Source: Macrotis lagotis (Eukaryota > Chordata > Mammalia > Peramelemorphia > Peramelidae). Taken from it: a DNA stretch of 64,000 nt. The notes under the pieces were generated by a model, which worked only from the letters and a program-made list of their open reading frames with translations, did not search any database and was not told the origin of the DNA. The stretch is taken from the NCBI RefSeq assembly GCF_037893015.1, contig NC_133666.1, positions 659,442,521-659,506,520 on the forward strand, in the 5' to 3' direction. Of this stretch, positions 9,080 through 20,740 are shown piece after piece. The position numbers and the translations under genes are program-made. Position 1 is the first letter of the stretch; each line of letters starts with the position of its first letter.

Positions 9080-9565
9080 CCAAGCACAATTTGTCACTCT
9101 CAGTTCTCTAAGTGGATTCATGCTACCTCCATAAAATATCCCAAATCTGTCCCCTTCTCTCTACTCATATCACGAGTCTTGAGCATCTCTCTCCTGAATG
9201 ATTGCATCTATTTGCAACAAATCATCACCTTCCCCAATCTTTTCCCCACACAGCTGTCAAATTAGTATTTCTGAAGCATGTCTGTCCATGATACGCTTTT
9301 GCTCAAGAAGCTTAAGTGGCTCACATTGCCTCTAAGGTAAAAACGCAAATTTTTGTATCTAGTATTTTGAGTCCTTCACAATTCGGCTCTACTCTGTTTT
9401 TCAAGGTTCACTACAGATGATTCCCTCTCATGTAAAATTAGTTCTAGACAAGCTGACTGATTGGCTGTTCCTCAAACAAAGCATTCCATCTCAAGTCTTC
9501 ATGCCTTTGTACAGGCTGCCTCTGATAACATGGTTTGCTTTTCCCCTCTATATCTTAAAAAAATG
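9080..9565 (+). mobile_element. L2 LINE, 3' UTR region
   Basis: CACAGCTGTCAAATTAGTAT, AAGCTTAAGTGGCTCACATTG, GTCCTTCACAATTCGGC and CATGCCTTTGTACAGGCTG are the L2 3' region in the right order and sense. Confidence 0.85.
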
Positions 9566-9580
9566 TAAATACACAGAATT

Positions 9581-10031
9581 TGTAGGGGGTCACACCTCTG
9601 GCCACCTAGGTCAATTGTAAGGCCAAATTTAAGAGAGTTGATCTGTTCTGTTCTGATATGCTGATTGTAGGGGTGCATACCCAACAAGAGAATACCAAGA
9701 TACTAAAAAAAGAAGGGCCATGGCAACTTGGTAGTAAATATATGTAGGTTTATTAGGCTAATTGGATGGTTTAGGGGAATTTACTCATGAGACCCATTCC
9801 TTGACTGCATGGAATGATGGATTCCTGTACCCACCCAAGGTCAGGTCAGGTATTCTATAGAAACACAGCAAAGAAGGCACAGTATCAAGGTTGGCCCAGG
9901 GTTATATACAAATCGTTCCATGAGGAGATTGGCCAGAGAAGTACTTAGTAAATGTAGTGTACATTCATGATGTAAAAGTTTGGCTCTTTGAGCAGTGAAC
10001 TTAGTCTTATTTTCCTAACATTTTGTGGACA
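9581..10031 (-). mobile_element. Candidate solo LTR, ERV-type (fossil)
   Basis: On the minus strand a 451-bp block starts TGTCCACAAAATG and ends CCCCCTACA. It has a TATA-like TATATAAC (9900-9909) and a poly-A signal AATAAA (9749-9754) spaced as in U3-R-U5. I see no internal retroviral region beside it, so it would be a solo LTR. A repeat of ACAGAA lies at both edges but does not sit cleanly against the TG/CA ends, so the target-site duplication is unresolved. Family is unknown. It looks old. Confidence 0.5.
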
Positions 10032-10084
10032 GAACAGAGAAAAGGAGAATGTCTTAGGGAAAGACTCTCCTGCTTATTATTCTC

Positions 10085-10315
10085 TATGAATGGATAGAAT
10101 GGAGGACTTGGAATCAGAAAGTACCAAATTAAAATCTACTCTCAGATACTTATTAGCAGTCTGACCCTGGAAAAAGTCATTCCGCCTTGTTTGCCTTAGT
10201 TTCCTCATCTGTAAAATTAGCTAGAGAAGGATATGTCAAACTACTCCAGTATTTCTATCAAGAAAACCTCAAATAGGATCATAGAGAGTCAGACACAACT
10301 GAAATAACTGAACAA
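10085..10315 (+). mobile_element. MAR1-type SINE with BovB-like tail
   Basis: GGACTTGGAATCAGAAAG, TTTGCCTTAGTTTCCTCATC, TCAAACTACTCCAGTATTTC and GAGTCAGACACAACTGAA give a tRNA-like head, a core and a tail like that of the RTE/BovB LINE. Confidence 0.85.
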
Positions 10316-10394
10316 CACAACCAGTTGGATAAGTCATAAGCTAAGGGAGAAAAGGTAGGTAATGTTTAGATAATCCATGCCCCATGCAATCCCT

Positions 10395-10531
10395 TTTTAA
10401 CTTTAGAGGAATGTTCTAGCACCCTCTGACAGTCTATTAAAGCCAAGGATCCCTTCTCAGAACAAATGTCTTTAAAACAATAAAAAATATTTAGGATTAT
10501 AAAGGAAAACAATTATACTGAAATAAAGCAT

Positions 10532-10582
<51 letters not shown>

Positions 10583-10740
10583 TACGTATGTATGTATGTA
10601 CATATTTCCAACCAAACTCAAAGATGCCTTGAAATCCATTGAAGAACCTTTGGGAGTTGATGGGGCCCTAGTGTTTATTTTAGAATAACATGAGGACCCC
10701 GAGGTTCTTCATTACCTCTCCCTATAAAAAAAATTGCCAG
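10395..10740 (+). repeat. Unnamed old repeat, family X, split by a microsatellite
   Basis: GTCTATTAAAGCCAAGGATCC, CTTCTCAGAACAAATG, TTAGGATTATAAAGGAAAAC and AATTATACTGAAAT match copies at 26240 (plus) and 53270 (minus). The (GATA)n tract sits inside it. Confidence 0.55.
10531..10602. repeat. (GATA)n(GTAT)n microsatellite
   Basis: About 13 GATA units followed by about 5 GTAT units. Confidence 0.97.
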
Positions 10741-11004
10741 TCTGTCAGCATCTTGGACTCCAGTGTCAGCAATCCAGAGGAAATGAAACTTTGGATTAGC
10801 TCATTTCATTTCCTGGTTGCTACTCTATGTGGTAAAATGAGGTTTTGAATTACTTGTGGATTTTAGATTTCTCTCTTTCTACCTCTCTTCACCACAGATC
10901 ATTAAAAATTGACCATCATGTCCCAAAAGTGGGTTAATGGATGGACAGCTTAAGTGCATTGCTGATGTTGGCAAAATATCATATAGAAGGTAGAAGGTGT
11001 CCAC
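10741..11004. other. Non-repeat DNA
   Basis: I recognise nothing here. Confidence 0.4.
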
Positions 11005-11165
11005 AGGGGAGTTGTGGAAAAACAATTAGATTTGGAGTCATAGGACATCTCTCTCTGCCAATCTGTCAGGCAAGTGACTTTAATGCTATGGCCACAATTT
11101 CCTCATCTACAAAATGAGGATGTTGGACTAGATGAGGTCCCTTACAGTACTAAGTCCAAGGAACT
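11005..11165 (+). mobile_element. MIR3-like SINE
   Basis: TTTGGAGTCATAGGACATC, AATTTCCTCATCTACAAAATG and GGATGTTGGACTAGATGAGG then CCCTTACAG are the MIR3-type middle and tail. Confidence 0.8.
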
Positions 11166-12194
11166 TCAACCAACAACTCTTCAAAAATCTTAACTTAAGG
11201 AACCCCAAATACTGACTTTGTGCATGAAGAGCTATTAGGGTTAGATTACCACTGAATGTAGTTGAATAAAATTTCATAGTGGAGGAATGTGATGGCACAA
11301 AGGCAAGATACTGTATCTTCCCTTTATTGATATGAATAATTCCATTTTAGAACAAGTCAACTTTGTAGTTGAAATAGCCAGTCATGTGTAATCTCTGTGT
11401 TTTGCCTGTTTTAGCCCAAATCTTGTTCAAGGGCAATCACTACTTAGAGACTGTTGCTCTCAGACCCCTGAGGCCAAAAACAGACTGCCTAACAAATTAG
11501 AAAACACTGTTTCTAAGCCTGAAACACAACCCTCAAGCCAATGGTTGAGCAGATGTGAATCCAGTATGACTATGTCCATTCTTTATACTCTATTTAAAAT
11601 GATTCTTATTTTGAAACCCCCTTGCCCCATGGAATTTTTCTTTTCTGTGAACTATTGATACTTAACTTTGCCTTGGCTTGTAACTATGGACCAAATAAAT
11701 CTATTTATTCACTTGTCTCCTATGCTATTTAATTTGACTACCAACTCTCTAATTATTAATCATCACTGTTATGTACTTTCTCATCAAAATATTATTTTCC
11801 TTGTCAAAGAAAACAGAATCCAAGTAAGATTTGGTCATCTATACATCCTTTCTCCTTTTGAAGATCATGCTAGAACTTCACACAGAAAATGTTTAATAAT
11901 TTAGTTTGCTGACTGCCATTGTGCCATCTACTCTAACTTTTTTTGGTGTGGGAGCATATTTTGAAAAAATACATGCTTTCTGTAATCTTTATTTGCGATT
12001 TAGTTGTTTTAGTTTCATTTATAGGTTACTTAGGAAGAAACTAATGACTGTAACTATAACTGATCCCTTGTGAAATTTATATTTTGGTCCAAATTTGGTA
12101 CAAAGTATTCAGCACTGGGATGAGAGGGGAAAAATATTCAACATCAAAAGAGCTAAAGAAGATTCCTATCCTTTCTTCTGTCCTCATTTCATCA
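11166..12194. other. Unrecognised, AT-rich; weak LTR-like pattern inside
   Basis: No certain family. At 11388-11700 there is TGTAATCTC, a TATA-like CTTTATACTC and, about 110 bp on, AATAAA; that is suggestive of an old LTR but weak. The 78-codon frame at 11668-11904 is probably chance. Confidence 0.3.
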
Positions 12195-12455
12195 ATGCAA
12201 TTATTCTGTTTTTGCCTCTATCTCTCTGCCTCTATATCTATTTCTTTGTCTTTATGTCTTTTTATCTCTGTATCTTTGTCTCTGTGTCTTTCTGTCTCTG
12301 CTATTTCAACTCTCTCTGTCTCACATGCATGTATGTCTGTATGTCTGTGTGTCTGTATGTCTGTGTGTCTGTGTGTCTGTGTGTCTGTGTGTACACACAC
12401 ACACACATACACACACACACAGACACACACACACAAGCACACACAGAGACACTTT
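12195..12455. repeat. Compound microsatellite (TCTG/TGTC)n(TG)n(CA)n
   Basis: TCTCTG and TGTCTGTA steps lead to TGTG runs and then to ACAC runs. The centre at about 12390 (GTGTGTACACAC) is self-complementary, so the flanks can pair. The 165-, 130- and 104-codon frames over it are repeat by-products. Confidence 0.95.
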
Positions 12456-13590
12456 TTGTTACCTTTACCTCTCATAACCAGTCTTAGCAGTGACTTGGCT
12501 CTCCTAAATCTATTCTTAAAGAACCATAACATCCTGACAGTAAGCCTTAATTACGTGCTTTTACTTGCATCTTCTTTCTAAAATGGTTTAAAATCTAAAT
12601 TGATTGAAGACATCCCCTATAGTCCTCTCTTGATAATTCATACCTTTTTCTTCTCATTAGAATTATTTCTCTTTTTTTGTCTTTACTATTTCATTTTGGA
12701 AAGCTTTCTCTTCCTTTGAGGCTAATAATAATTCCTAAAACATTTTAGCTTGTGAGGTTCCTATCACCTACCCTTTCTCTGAAGCCTTTGAAATCAGCTT
12801 TCTCCAAAGTTACTGAGCATGTTGATTATACTTGGTTTTCCTTTATCATAAATGATATGATAGAGCAATTTCTCCTCCTGAAGTTTCCCATCACATCTAT
12901 CCGTGGAAATCAGTTTCTTCTCACTGGCAATGATTGAAGATTGGAGAATTTATCATTCAGACACATTTTGATTTAGCCAAGAAAAAAATTTAGGTTAGGA
13001 CATAACTGATAACAGCATTCAAGATTAATGTCCATTCCAAGCCAGTATAATAGAATTATATTAGCAATGCCTGAGTGTCCAAAAGGCATGTATGCAAGAA
13101 AAAGAGGTCCCTTCTCTACATGAAAACTGTTACTAAGCCCACTGATTTTCACCCCATACTTCAATGAATATTTTGGTTTCCAAGGCAATTTTCTTTGTCA
13201 GTGACAACCTGTCGATGAAAGGTGCTTGGGCTACAGAGTGTGAAAAATTGCCTTTTCATTTTAGAAATGTCATTGGAAATAGTTAAAATGCCTCCTCTTG
13301 TAGGTCAGGTCTCCAAGAGTGGGAGGTAAATATATAAATAAGATGATTGGGTGCTGTGGTCAAGATGATTTCTTTAATATGGTTGAGGTTCATGCAAAAG
13401 GAACTATTTTCAAGATAGGACTTGCCAAGATATCAGGTGGAAAGCATCCCATATAAGAGTGTAGTCAAATTGAATTTTTGACCATTCTAACAGAAACTGT
13501 GTAATAAACTCCAGGCAAAATTAGAAGGAATATCAGGTACATCTGCTCCAACTTTAACATGAATCTTCTCTATGACCCCTCTGGGAGATA
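12456..13590. other. Non-repeat DNA; candidate conserved element at 12970-13330
   Basis: I recognise no family in the block. The right half has balanced, non-simple sequence with motifs such as TTTGTCAGTGACAACC and GTCGATGAAAGGTGC. Such texture is common in conserved noncoding DNA, but only an alignment could show it. Confidence 0.35.
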
Positions 13591-13594
13591 ATAA

Positions 13595-13800
13595 TTAGGG
13601 AATAGTTTATATATAATTTGTTTTTTTTTTTCATGGCAATCTTGTAAGATCCAAATCCCATTTTAAAGAGCAGTGAACTGAGGTTCAATAAGGTGTAATG
13701 ACTTGTCCATGGTCACTGAATTAGTGTCAGAGTTGAGATTCAAATCTAGATTTCTCCTCTCTGTATCTTGTATTTTTCCCCCCTCTACAACACACTGCCA
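13595..13800 (-). mobile_element. MIR SINE
   Basis: GGCAATCTTGTAAGATCC, CCATTTTAAAGAGCAGTGAAC and GTCACTGAATTAGTGTCAGAG follow MIR in minus orientation. Confidence 0.8.
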
Positions 13801-13909
13801 TTGATTGGCATGTTTCCTACTCTCTGGGTCAATTCATTTCACTTTTAGACAGTGCTAATAGGGAGACATCTTTACACGATACCCTCTGCTCTGAAATTTT
13901 TCTCCTCAG

Positions 13910-13990
13910 AATCACAGAATCTCAGAGTTGGAAGGGAGCATAATATCCATCTAGTTCAAGCTATTCCTGAAAAAAATAGGAATAATTGAA
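13910..13990 (-). mobile_element. CR1/L3 LINE, extreme 3' end
   Basis: AGAATCACAGAATCTCAGAG, TTGGAAGGGAGC and CATCTAGTTCAAGC are the CR1/L3 terminus on the minus strand. Confidence 0.75.
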
Positions 13991-14110
13991 CTAACTTTAT
14001 GGTATAGGACAGAGATGGGGAACCATTTTTTTCAGTCAAGGGCCATTTGGATATTTATAGCATCATTTGCAGACCATACAAAACTATCAATTTAAAACGT
14101 ATCCTTCTAA
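13991..14110 (+). repeat. Unnamed repeat fragment
   Basis: GATGGGGAACCATTTTTTTC, AAGGGCCATTTGGATATTTA and GACCATACAAAACTATCAA match a repeat text I have met in other marsupial DNA; I cannot name its class. Confidence 0.45.
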
Positions 14111-14169
14111 TACGGTCAAATATCTAATTAATTAACCCCTAAAAGTCTCTAGATTTACTGAATTTCCCC

Positions 14170-14398
14170 AGTACTGATATAGTAGATAAAGCATGGGTCC
14201 TGAAGTCAAGAGGATCTGAGTTTAAATGTGCCTCAGATACATCTTAGTCATATAATAGTGAGAAAGTCACTTAAATGCTTCCTGTCTCAGTTTCTCAATT
14301 TGTAAAAGGAGATAATAGGAAGACGTACCTTCCAGAGTGAGGATCAAATGAGGAAAATTTCTGGTGTGAAACTTATGAATTAAAAGTTACCATATAAA
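14170..14398 (+). mobile_element. MIR SINE
   Basis: ATATAGTAGATAAAGCATGG, GATCTGAGTTTAAATGTGCC, TCAGTTTCTCAATTTGTAAAA and GTTACCATATAAATATTAATC follow MIR from head to tail. Confidence 0.9.
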
Positions 14399-14869
14399 TA
14401 TTAATCATTATTTTTGATTGATATTTTATTATATTTTTCCAATTACAGATTAAGAAAGCTTTTCAACATTCGTCTACTTCATATTTTTTTAAGTTGCACA
14501 CTTTTCTTCCATTCTCTCTAACCCTTTCTCCCCTTAGTGGTGAAGAGTCTAGGGAACATTGTACATTACATTTGTACTTAATATATTTAGATATTTGTCA
14601 TTTTGTGTATGAGGAAAGAGGACTAAGGGGAAAGAAAGAAAACCATGGGATAGGAAGGAAAAATTTTAAAAAAGTGAACATAGTGTTCATTCAAATTCTG
14701 TGGGTTTAAAAAGTTTTTTTTTTCACCTGGATGTGGATGGTATTGTTTATAACAGGTCTCCAGGGGCTCTCCTAGCTCTTTGAACTGCTGAGAGGAACTT
14801 CATGCATCCTAGCTGTTCTGCTCACAATGTTGTTGCTAAGATATACAGTGTTCTCTTGTTTCTGTTCCC

Positions 14870-17800
14870 TAAACTCAGCATCAGTTTGTGTTATTCTTTC
14901 CATGCTTCTCCAGAGTCTGACCATTCATAGTTTCTTCTAGAAAACTAGTACTCCATAATATTCATATACCATAACCTGTTCAGTCATTTCCCAATGGATG
15001 AGTATCCCTTAATTTCCAGTTCTTTGGCACTATAAAAGGCTGCTATAAATATTTTGGAACATGTGGAATTTTTCCCATTTTTTATGATTTCTTCTGGATA
15101 TATAGCTAGTATTGTTATTGCTGGGTCAAAGAGTAAGATAAGTCAAATTGTTTTTAGGTAAAAGTTCCATATTGTTCTCAAGGATGGTTGGATTAGTCCA
15201 CAGCTCCACTAACAGTACATTAATGTTCCAATCCTACAACACCTCTCCAACACTGATTGTTTTCCCTTTTTGTCATTTTAGCTAATCTGATAGGTATAAG
15301 GTGGTACCTCATAGCTGTTTTAATTTGCATTTCTCTAACCAAAAATGATTTGGAGTATTTTTTCATATGATTATGTATAGATTCCACTTCTTTTTTGAAA
15401 ACATCCTTTGACCATTTATCACTTGGGAAATGAGTTGTAACCTTGTAAATTTGATTCAATTCTCTCTATATTTTATAAATGAGACCTTTATCAGAACAAC
15501 TAGCTGTGAAACTTGTTTCCTAGCTTTCTCTTTTCCTTCTAATCTTGGCAGCATTGGTTTTATTAGTGCAAAGTTTTTTTTAATTTAATATAGTCAAAAT
15601 GTCTCCCCTTTCCGTAGATCTGGCAGAGAGAATATTTCTTGATCTGTTAACTGGTCTATGGTATTGTCCTTTAGGTCTAAATCCTGTAGTCATTTTGACC
15701 TTATTTTGATATAGGGTGTGATATGTGGGTCTTTGTCAAATTTTTACCTACTCTTCCTCGGTTTTCCCAACAGTTTTTGGAGTTCTTTGGGAGTGAGTTT
15801 GTCAAACAACAGATTAGTATAGTCATTTCCTTCTGGTTCTTTTGTACTTATCCTAATCCACTAGTCCATTACTATTTCTTTTTTTTTTTTTTCTTTTTCA
15901 TTACTCTGTCTTAACCAATATCAGGAAGTTTTGATGCTGCTGCTTTATAGTATACTTTTAGATTTGTTACAGCTAGTCCACCTTCCTTTACATTTTTTTT
16001 CAGTTCTGTTGAGATTCTTGACCTTTTGTTTCTCCAGATGAGTTTTGTTACTGTTTTTGCTAGCTCAATGAAATAGTTATTTGGTAGTTTGATTGGCATG
16101 GAATAAACAATTTAATTTGTGTAAAATTGTCATTATATTAGATTGGCCTAACCATGAGTAATTAATGGTTTTTTTAATTGTTTAGGTCTGACTTTATTTT
16201 TTGTGAAAAGTGTTTTGTAATTGTGTCCATAAAATTTATGGGTTTGTCTTGGGAAGTAGATCCCCAAATTTCTTATGTTGTCTGAAGTTATTTTAAATGG
16301 AATTTCTCTTTCTATCTCCTACCCTTGGGGTTTGTTATTCATATATCGAAGTGCTGATGATTTATGTGAATTTATTTTATATACTGCTGCTTTGCTGAAG
16401 TTGTTAATCATCCCAAGTAGCTTTTTATATGATTTTCTTGGGTTCTCTAAATATACCAGCATATTATCGGCAAAGAGTAAAAGTTGTGTTTCCTCATTGC
16501 TAATTGTAATTCTTTCAAATTCTTTTTCTTCTCTATTGCTAAGGCTAACATTTCTAATACTATATTGAATAGTAATAGTGATTATGGGCATCCTTAGTGT
16601 ATCTCCTTTACATATAATACTTGCTGACAGTTGTATTGATACTGCTTATTTGGAGGGAGTTTTCCTATACTCTAGAGTTTTTAGTAAGAATGAATGTTGT
16701 ATTTTGTCAAAGACCTTTTCAGCATCTATTGAGATAATCATTTGTTTTCTATTGGTTATTGAACCATCCCTGTTATAAATAAATAAACAAACAAACAAAT
16801 AAATAAGCAAATAAATACATACATACATACATACATATGTGGTGTAACTCCTACTTGATGATGGTGTATTAACCTAGTAATAACTCATTGTCATCTCTTT
16901 GCTAAAATTTTATTTATGATTTTTACATCAATGTTCATTAGGGAGACTATAATAATATAATTAATATATATAATATATATAATATAATAAAACTAATAAT
17001 ATAATTAGGGAGTCTATAATATTCTTTGTTTTGCTTCTTCCTGGTTTAGATATCAGCACTATATTAAAGAATTTGGCAGAACTCTCATTTTTTAAAATAG
17101 TTTATGTGGAATCATAATTAATTGTTTTTTAAATGTTTTGTAGAATTCACTTGTAAATCCATCTGGTCCTGGAGACCTTTCCTTAGGGAGTTTATTGATG
17201 TTTTCTTTCCTTTCTTTTTCTGAAATGGGGTTATTTAAATATTTTATTTCCTGTTCTGTTAATGTTTAGTTTGTATTTTTTTTAATATTCACACATTACA
17301 CTCAGGGTGGAGTGAATTTATTGGCATACAGTTGGGCAAAATATTTCTGGATTATCTCTTTAATTTCCTCCTCATTGGTGATGAGTTCACCCTTTTCATT
17401 TTTTGATACTGGTAATTTGGTTATAGTCTTTTTTAAATCAAATTAAACAAATGTCTATTATATTGTTTTTTAAAATAAAATAAACTCTTAATTTTATTTA
17501 TGTATTATTTATTAGATAATTATTAGATTAGATTATTAATTATTTATTAGATCAATGGTGTTCATGGTGTCAATTTTATTAATCTCTTTTTATTTTCAGA
17601 ATTTCTAATTTGATATTTAATTGGGATCTTTAAATTGTTCTTTTTCTAGCTTTTTTAGTTATATACTCGATTCATTGATCTCCTCTTTCTCTATTTTATT
17701 CATCTAAGCATTTAGAGATATAAAATTTCCTCTAAAAAACTGATTTGGCTTCCTCCTATAAATTTTGGTATGATGTCTTATTGTTATCATTTTCTTAGAT

Positions 17801-18610
17801 GAAATGGTTGATTATTTCTATGATTTGTTGTTTGATTGACTCATTCTTTAAAATTAAGTTATTTAGCTTCCAATTAATTTATGGTTTGACTTTCCATGCC
17901 CCTTTTATTACAGGCAATTTTTAATTGCATCATGATCTGAAAATGATGTATTTATTATTTCTGCATTTCAGCATTTATTTATAAGGTTTTTAGCCCTGAT
18001 ACAATGTCAGTTTTGGTAAAGGTGCCATGTACTACAAAGAAAAATGTATAGTCTTTTATATCCCCATTCAGTTTTCTCCAGTCTATCATATCTAAGTTTT
18101 CTAAGATTTTATTTACTTTATTAACTTCTTTCTTATCTATTTTGTGGTTAGAATTATTTAATTCTGAGAGAGGTAGGTTGTGGTCTCCCATTATTAAAGT
18201 TCTGACATTTATGTCTCCTCATAATTCATCCAGGTTCTCCTTTAACAATTTGGATGCTCTACTACTTGGTGCAAAAATGTTTAATAATTATTTAACTTCA
18301 TTGTCTATGGTGCCTTGTAAGAAGATGTAGTTTCCTTCCTTATTCCTTTTAATGAAATCTGTTTTTGCTTTTGCATTGTCTGAAATCAGTATTTCTACCC
18401 CTGATTTTTTAACTTCTGCTGAAGTATAAAATAATTTATTCCAGCCTTTTACCTTTATCATGTGTGTATCTCTCTGCTTCAAATATATTTCCTGTAAACA
18501 AAATATTGGAGGATTCTGTTTTTTAATCCAATCTGCTTCTGTTTTATGAGAGATTTCATACCATTCACATTTACAGTTAAGATTACTAATTCTGTATTTT
18601 CCTTCATGCT
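14870..18610 (-). pseudogene. L1 ORF2 remnant (endonuclease-reverse transcriptase)
   Basis: ORF2p nicks target DNA and copies L1 RNA. The start is near 18590, where the minus strand reads ILTVNVNG. Endonuclease pieces follow: VKGWNKLFYTS and GVEILISDNA (18288-18482), then GDHNLPLSELN (17979-18191). The RT piece at 16319-16591 reads LLLFADNMLVYLENP, so the second catalytic Asp of the usual FADD is Asn. Further fragments (15220-15459, 15911-16099) carry the C-terminal region, including MQIKTAMRYHLIPIRLA. The frame is broken many times. Confidence 0.9.
16783..16838. repeat. AAAT/CAAA/CATA microsatellite inside L1 ORF2
   Basis: Short A-rich tetramer runs (AAATAAAC, CAAACAAA, CATACATA) sit where L1 ORF2 would be continuous (GAACCATCCCTG on the left, ACTCCTACTTGATGATGG on the right). 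Confidence 0.85.
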
Positions 18611-20289
18611 GTCTTTACCCATTTATACCTTTTCCTTTGTTCTTATACCTCCTCACCAATGTTTTGCTCCCTTTTCCCTTTAACTTTAAAAAAAAACTTT
18701 AACTTTAGCTTAACTTCAAAAAACTTTTGCTTTACTTTTGTTTTCCCTTTTATTAGTCTCATCTTCCCCCTTCTCTTCCTCCCTTGCCCCCCTCCACTTT
18801 CCTGTAGGGTAGCATGGATTTTAAAAGTCAATTAAAATGTTAATGCATGTTATTTCCTCTCTAGGCCAAATCTTCTGAGAAGATTTACTCAGTGTTTTCA
18901 CCCTCCTTTCTTTGCCTTTACTATAATAAGTCTTCGAACCTCTTCAATAGGTGTTATCTATCCACTAATGCCTAGCCTTCCCCTAGTTTATTCTTTTTTG
19001 TGTTTTTATCATTTAGCTCTTTCTTGTACTTACAAACCCTTTTCCAAACTATATTCCTTTCATATGTCCTAATAGAAGAGTTATTCTCAAAGGCTGATTT
19101 ATTGAATGCTTCCTTGATTGATAAGTAGCATTGCTTCATAGTCACTAAGTATCCTCCCTGCTCCTGTCTCATTACAAATACATTTCTCAAGAGTCATACA
19201 TCACATCAATTTATAATCACTTTATACCTTACCCACTTTTCAAATACCCTCCATGGACAAACAATTCTCATGAGTCAAAGCATCATGTAAAGCAAAATCA
19301 TTTATTGAACCATTCATGACCCCCCCCCAAGCCCACTCCCTCCAATTGTAGCCAAAGTGTCAAGCAAAGCAAAATCTTTTCTTGAAGTTTTCATGTCTAG
19401 GCCCTCTAAGTACAATCTCTCCCTCCTTCTTTATAGTGCTTCAATCATAGCCCTAGAACCCTTCTCAATCAATTTATCAGGTGCACTCTATCTTCTGTCC
19501 CTTCAGCACCCCAGTAACTAAAAGCCTTGTTAACTAAAATATGGATTAAGGCAAGATTACTTCCTAATCTCTTTATGCCCAACACTTCTAAGTAAACTCT
19601 TACTCTGGCCCCTATTGTACTATAACTCTTCTTAACTAAGGTATCTAGTAAACTATGGTCACTTCTGATTTATTTATGTTTAGAACCTCTAAGTACTCCA
19701 AGTTCTGAGACACTCTGAGAGTCTCTCTTAAGAACTTCAGAGATGATTATAAGGCACAGGACGCATTGATACAGAACCACCCCATATAGGATGCCATCAG
19801 CAGAGAAAGTACTGAGCCCCATAAAGAAGGAAGAATTAAAGTAGCTCAAAGGAAACATGAATTATATAAGTTTAGAGTAAACACCCCAGGTGTTCACCTG
19901 AACTGTTTGTGCCCTACCTATGGTAGAGTATTCTGACTTCATATTTATCTGATCAGCCTCATTTGGACCCACTGTAATTTGACTCTAACCTAGAGATGTC
20001 ATTTTGGTCTCTCCTTTGATAATTAGGGACAAGAACTAACCATACCCATATCCTCTAAATGCAATCCTTTCAACTATATTCAACCCTGTAATTATCCTAA
20101 GAAAAATATAATTCTTAAAAGTTATAAGTATTATCTTCCCTTGCAGGTATGCATACAATCTAATGTTCTTGACTAGCATCCCCCCCCCACTTTCCATTGA
20201 CCTTTTCATGCATCTCTTGAGTCTTGCATTGGATAGCAAATTTTCTGTTCAGATATGGTCTTTTTATCAGAAAATTTTAGAAGAATTCT
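18611..20289 (-). other. Long inter-ORF region of the minus-strand L1
   Basis: About 1.7 kb between the ORF1 and ORF2 remnants. It is pyrimidine-rich near 18650-18800 and has no coding signal. The plus-strand L1 at 38284 has only about 0.6 kb here. It may be a family trait or may hide an unrecognised insertion. Confidence 0.5.
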
Positions 20290-20608
20290 CTTTTTTATTG
20301 AAAATCAATCTCCTCCCCTAACCAAATGTGCTGAATTTTGCAAGGCAGTAAATTCATGGTTATAATCCAAGGTCCTTTGCCCTCTGAAATATTATATTGC
20401 AGGCATTCCTATCCTTTAACGTTGAAGTTGATTGGGATTCCTTTGTATTTAAATTGCTTTTCTTTGGCTGCTTGCAATATTTTCTCCTTTATTTGAGAAT
20501 TCTGGAATTTGACTGTGATAGTCTTTGGAATTTTTATCCTGGGCATCTCTTTCTGGAGGTGTTCCATGTATTTTTTCGAGGACTATTTTATCTTTTTGAT
20601 CTGGTACA
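20290..20608 (-). pseudogene. L1 ORF1 C-terminal remnant
   Basis: ORF1p is the RNA-binding chaperone of L1. The sequence parallels the same region of the HAL1 at 32700-32930 (GAATATCATAT, GGCTGCTTG-AATATTTTCTCC, GAGTTCTGGAATTTGA in plus-strand text). No frame of useful length survives on the minus strand. Confidence 0.8.
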
Positions 20609-20740
20609 GATCACTTCCATCTTCTTTAGTTCCTTCTCTCCTTTACCCCTTCTCCCTCCCCTTTCCCCTTCCCTTATTCTTTCCCTTTTTAATTCCTTCT
20701 TTTCCCCTTTCTTCTTTCCAAACAAAGAGAATCTCTTTGC
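20609..20740. repeat. Pyrimidine-rich tract
   Basis: CTTCCC and TTCCTT steps with few purines; it lies at the truncated end of the L1. Confidence 0.85.

Larger units (their letters stand above)
14410..20608 (-). mobile_element. Old L1 LINE, 5'-truncated
   Basis: About 6.2 kb of L1 read on the minus strand: an ORF1 C-terminal part (20290-20608), a long inter-ORF region (18611-20289), ORF2 (about 14870-18610) and a 3' UTR ending near 14410. The UTR contains the CTTTTCAACATTCGTCTAC-type text of marsupial L1s. It stops inside ORF1, so the 5' UTR and the coiled coil are missing, as usual for 5' truncation. Many stops and frameshifts, plus AT expansions at 16783-16838, 16950-17005 and 17440-17560, show that it is dead and old. 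Confidence 0.9.

Noticed and set aside
12084-12581. 165-, 130- and 104-codon frames
   Set aside because: They read through the TCTG/TG/CA microsatellite; the Cys/Val/Leu and His/Thr runs come from the repeat.
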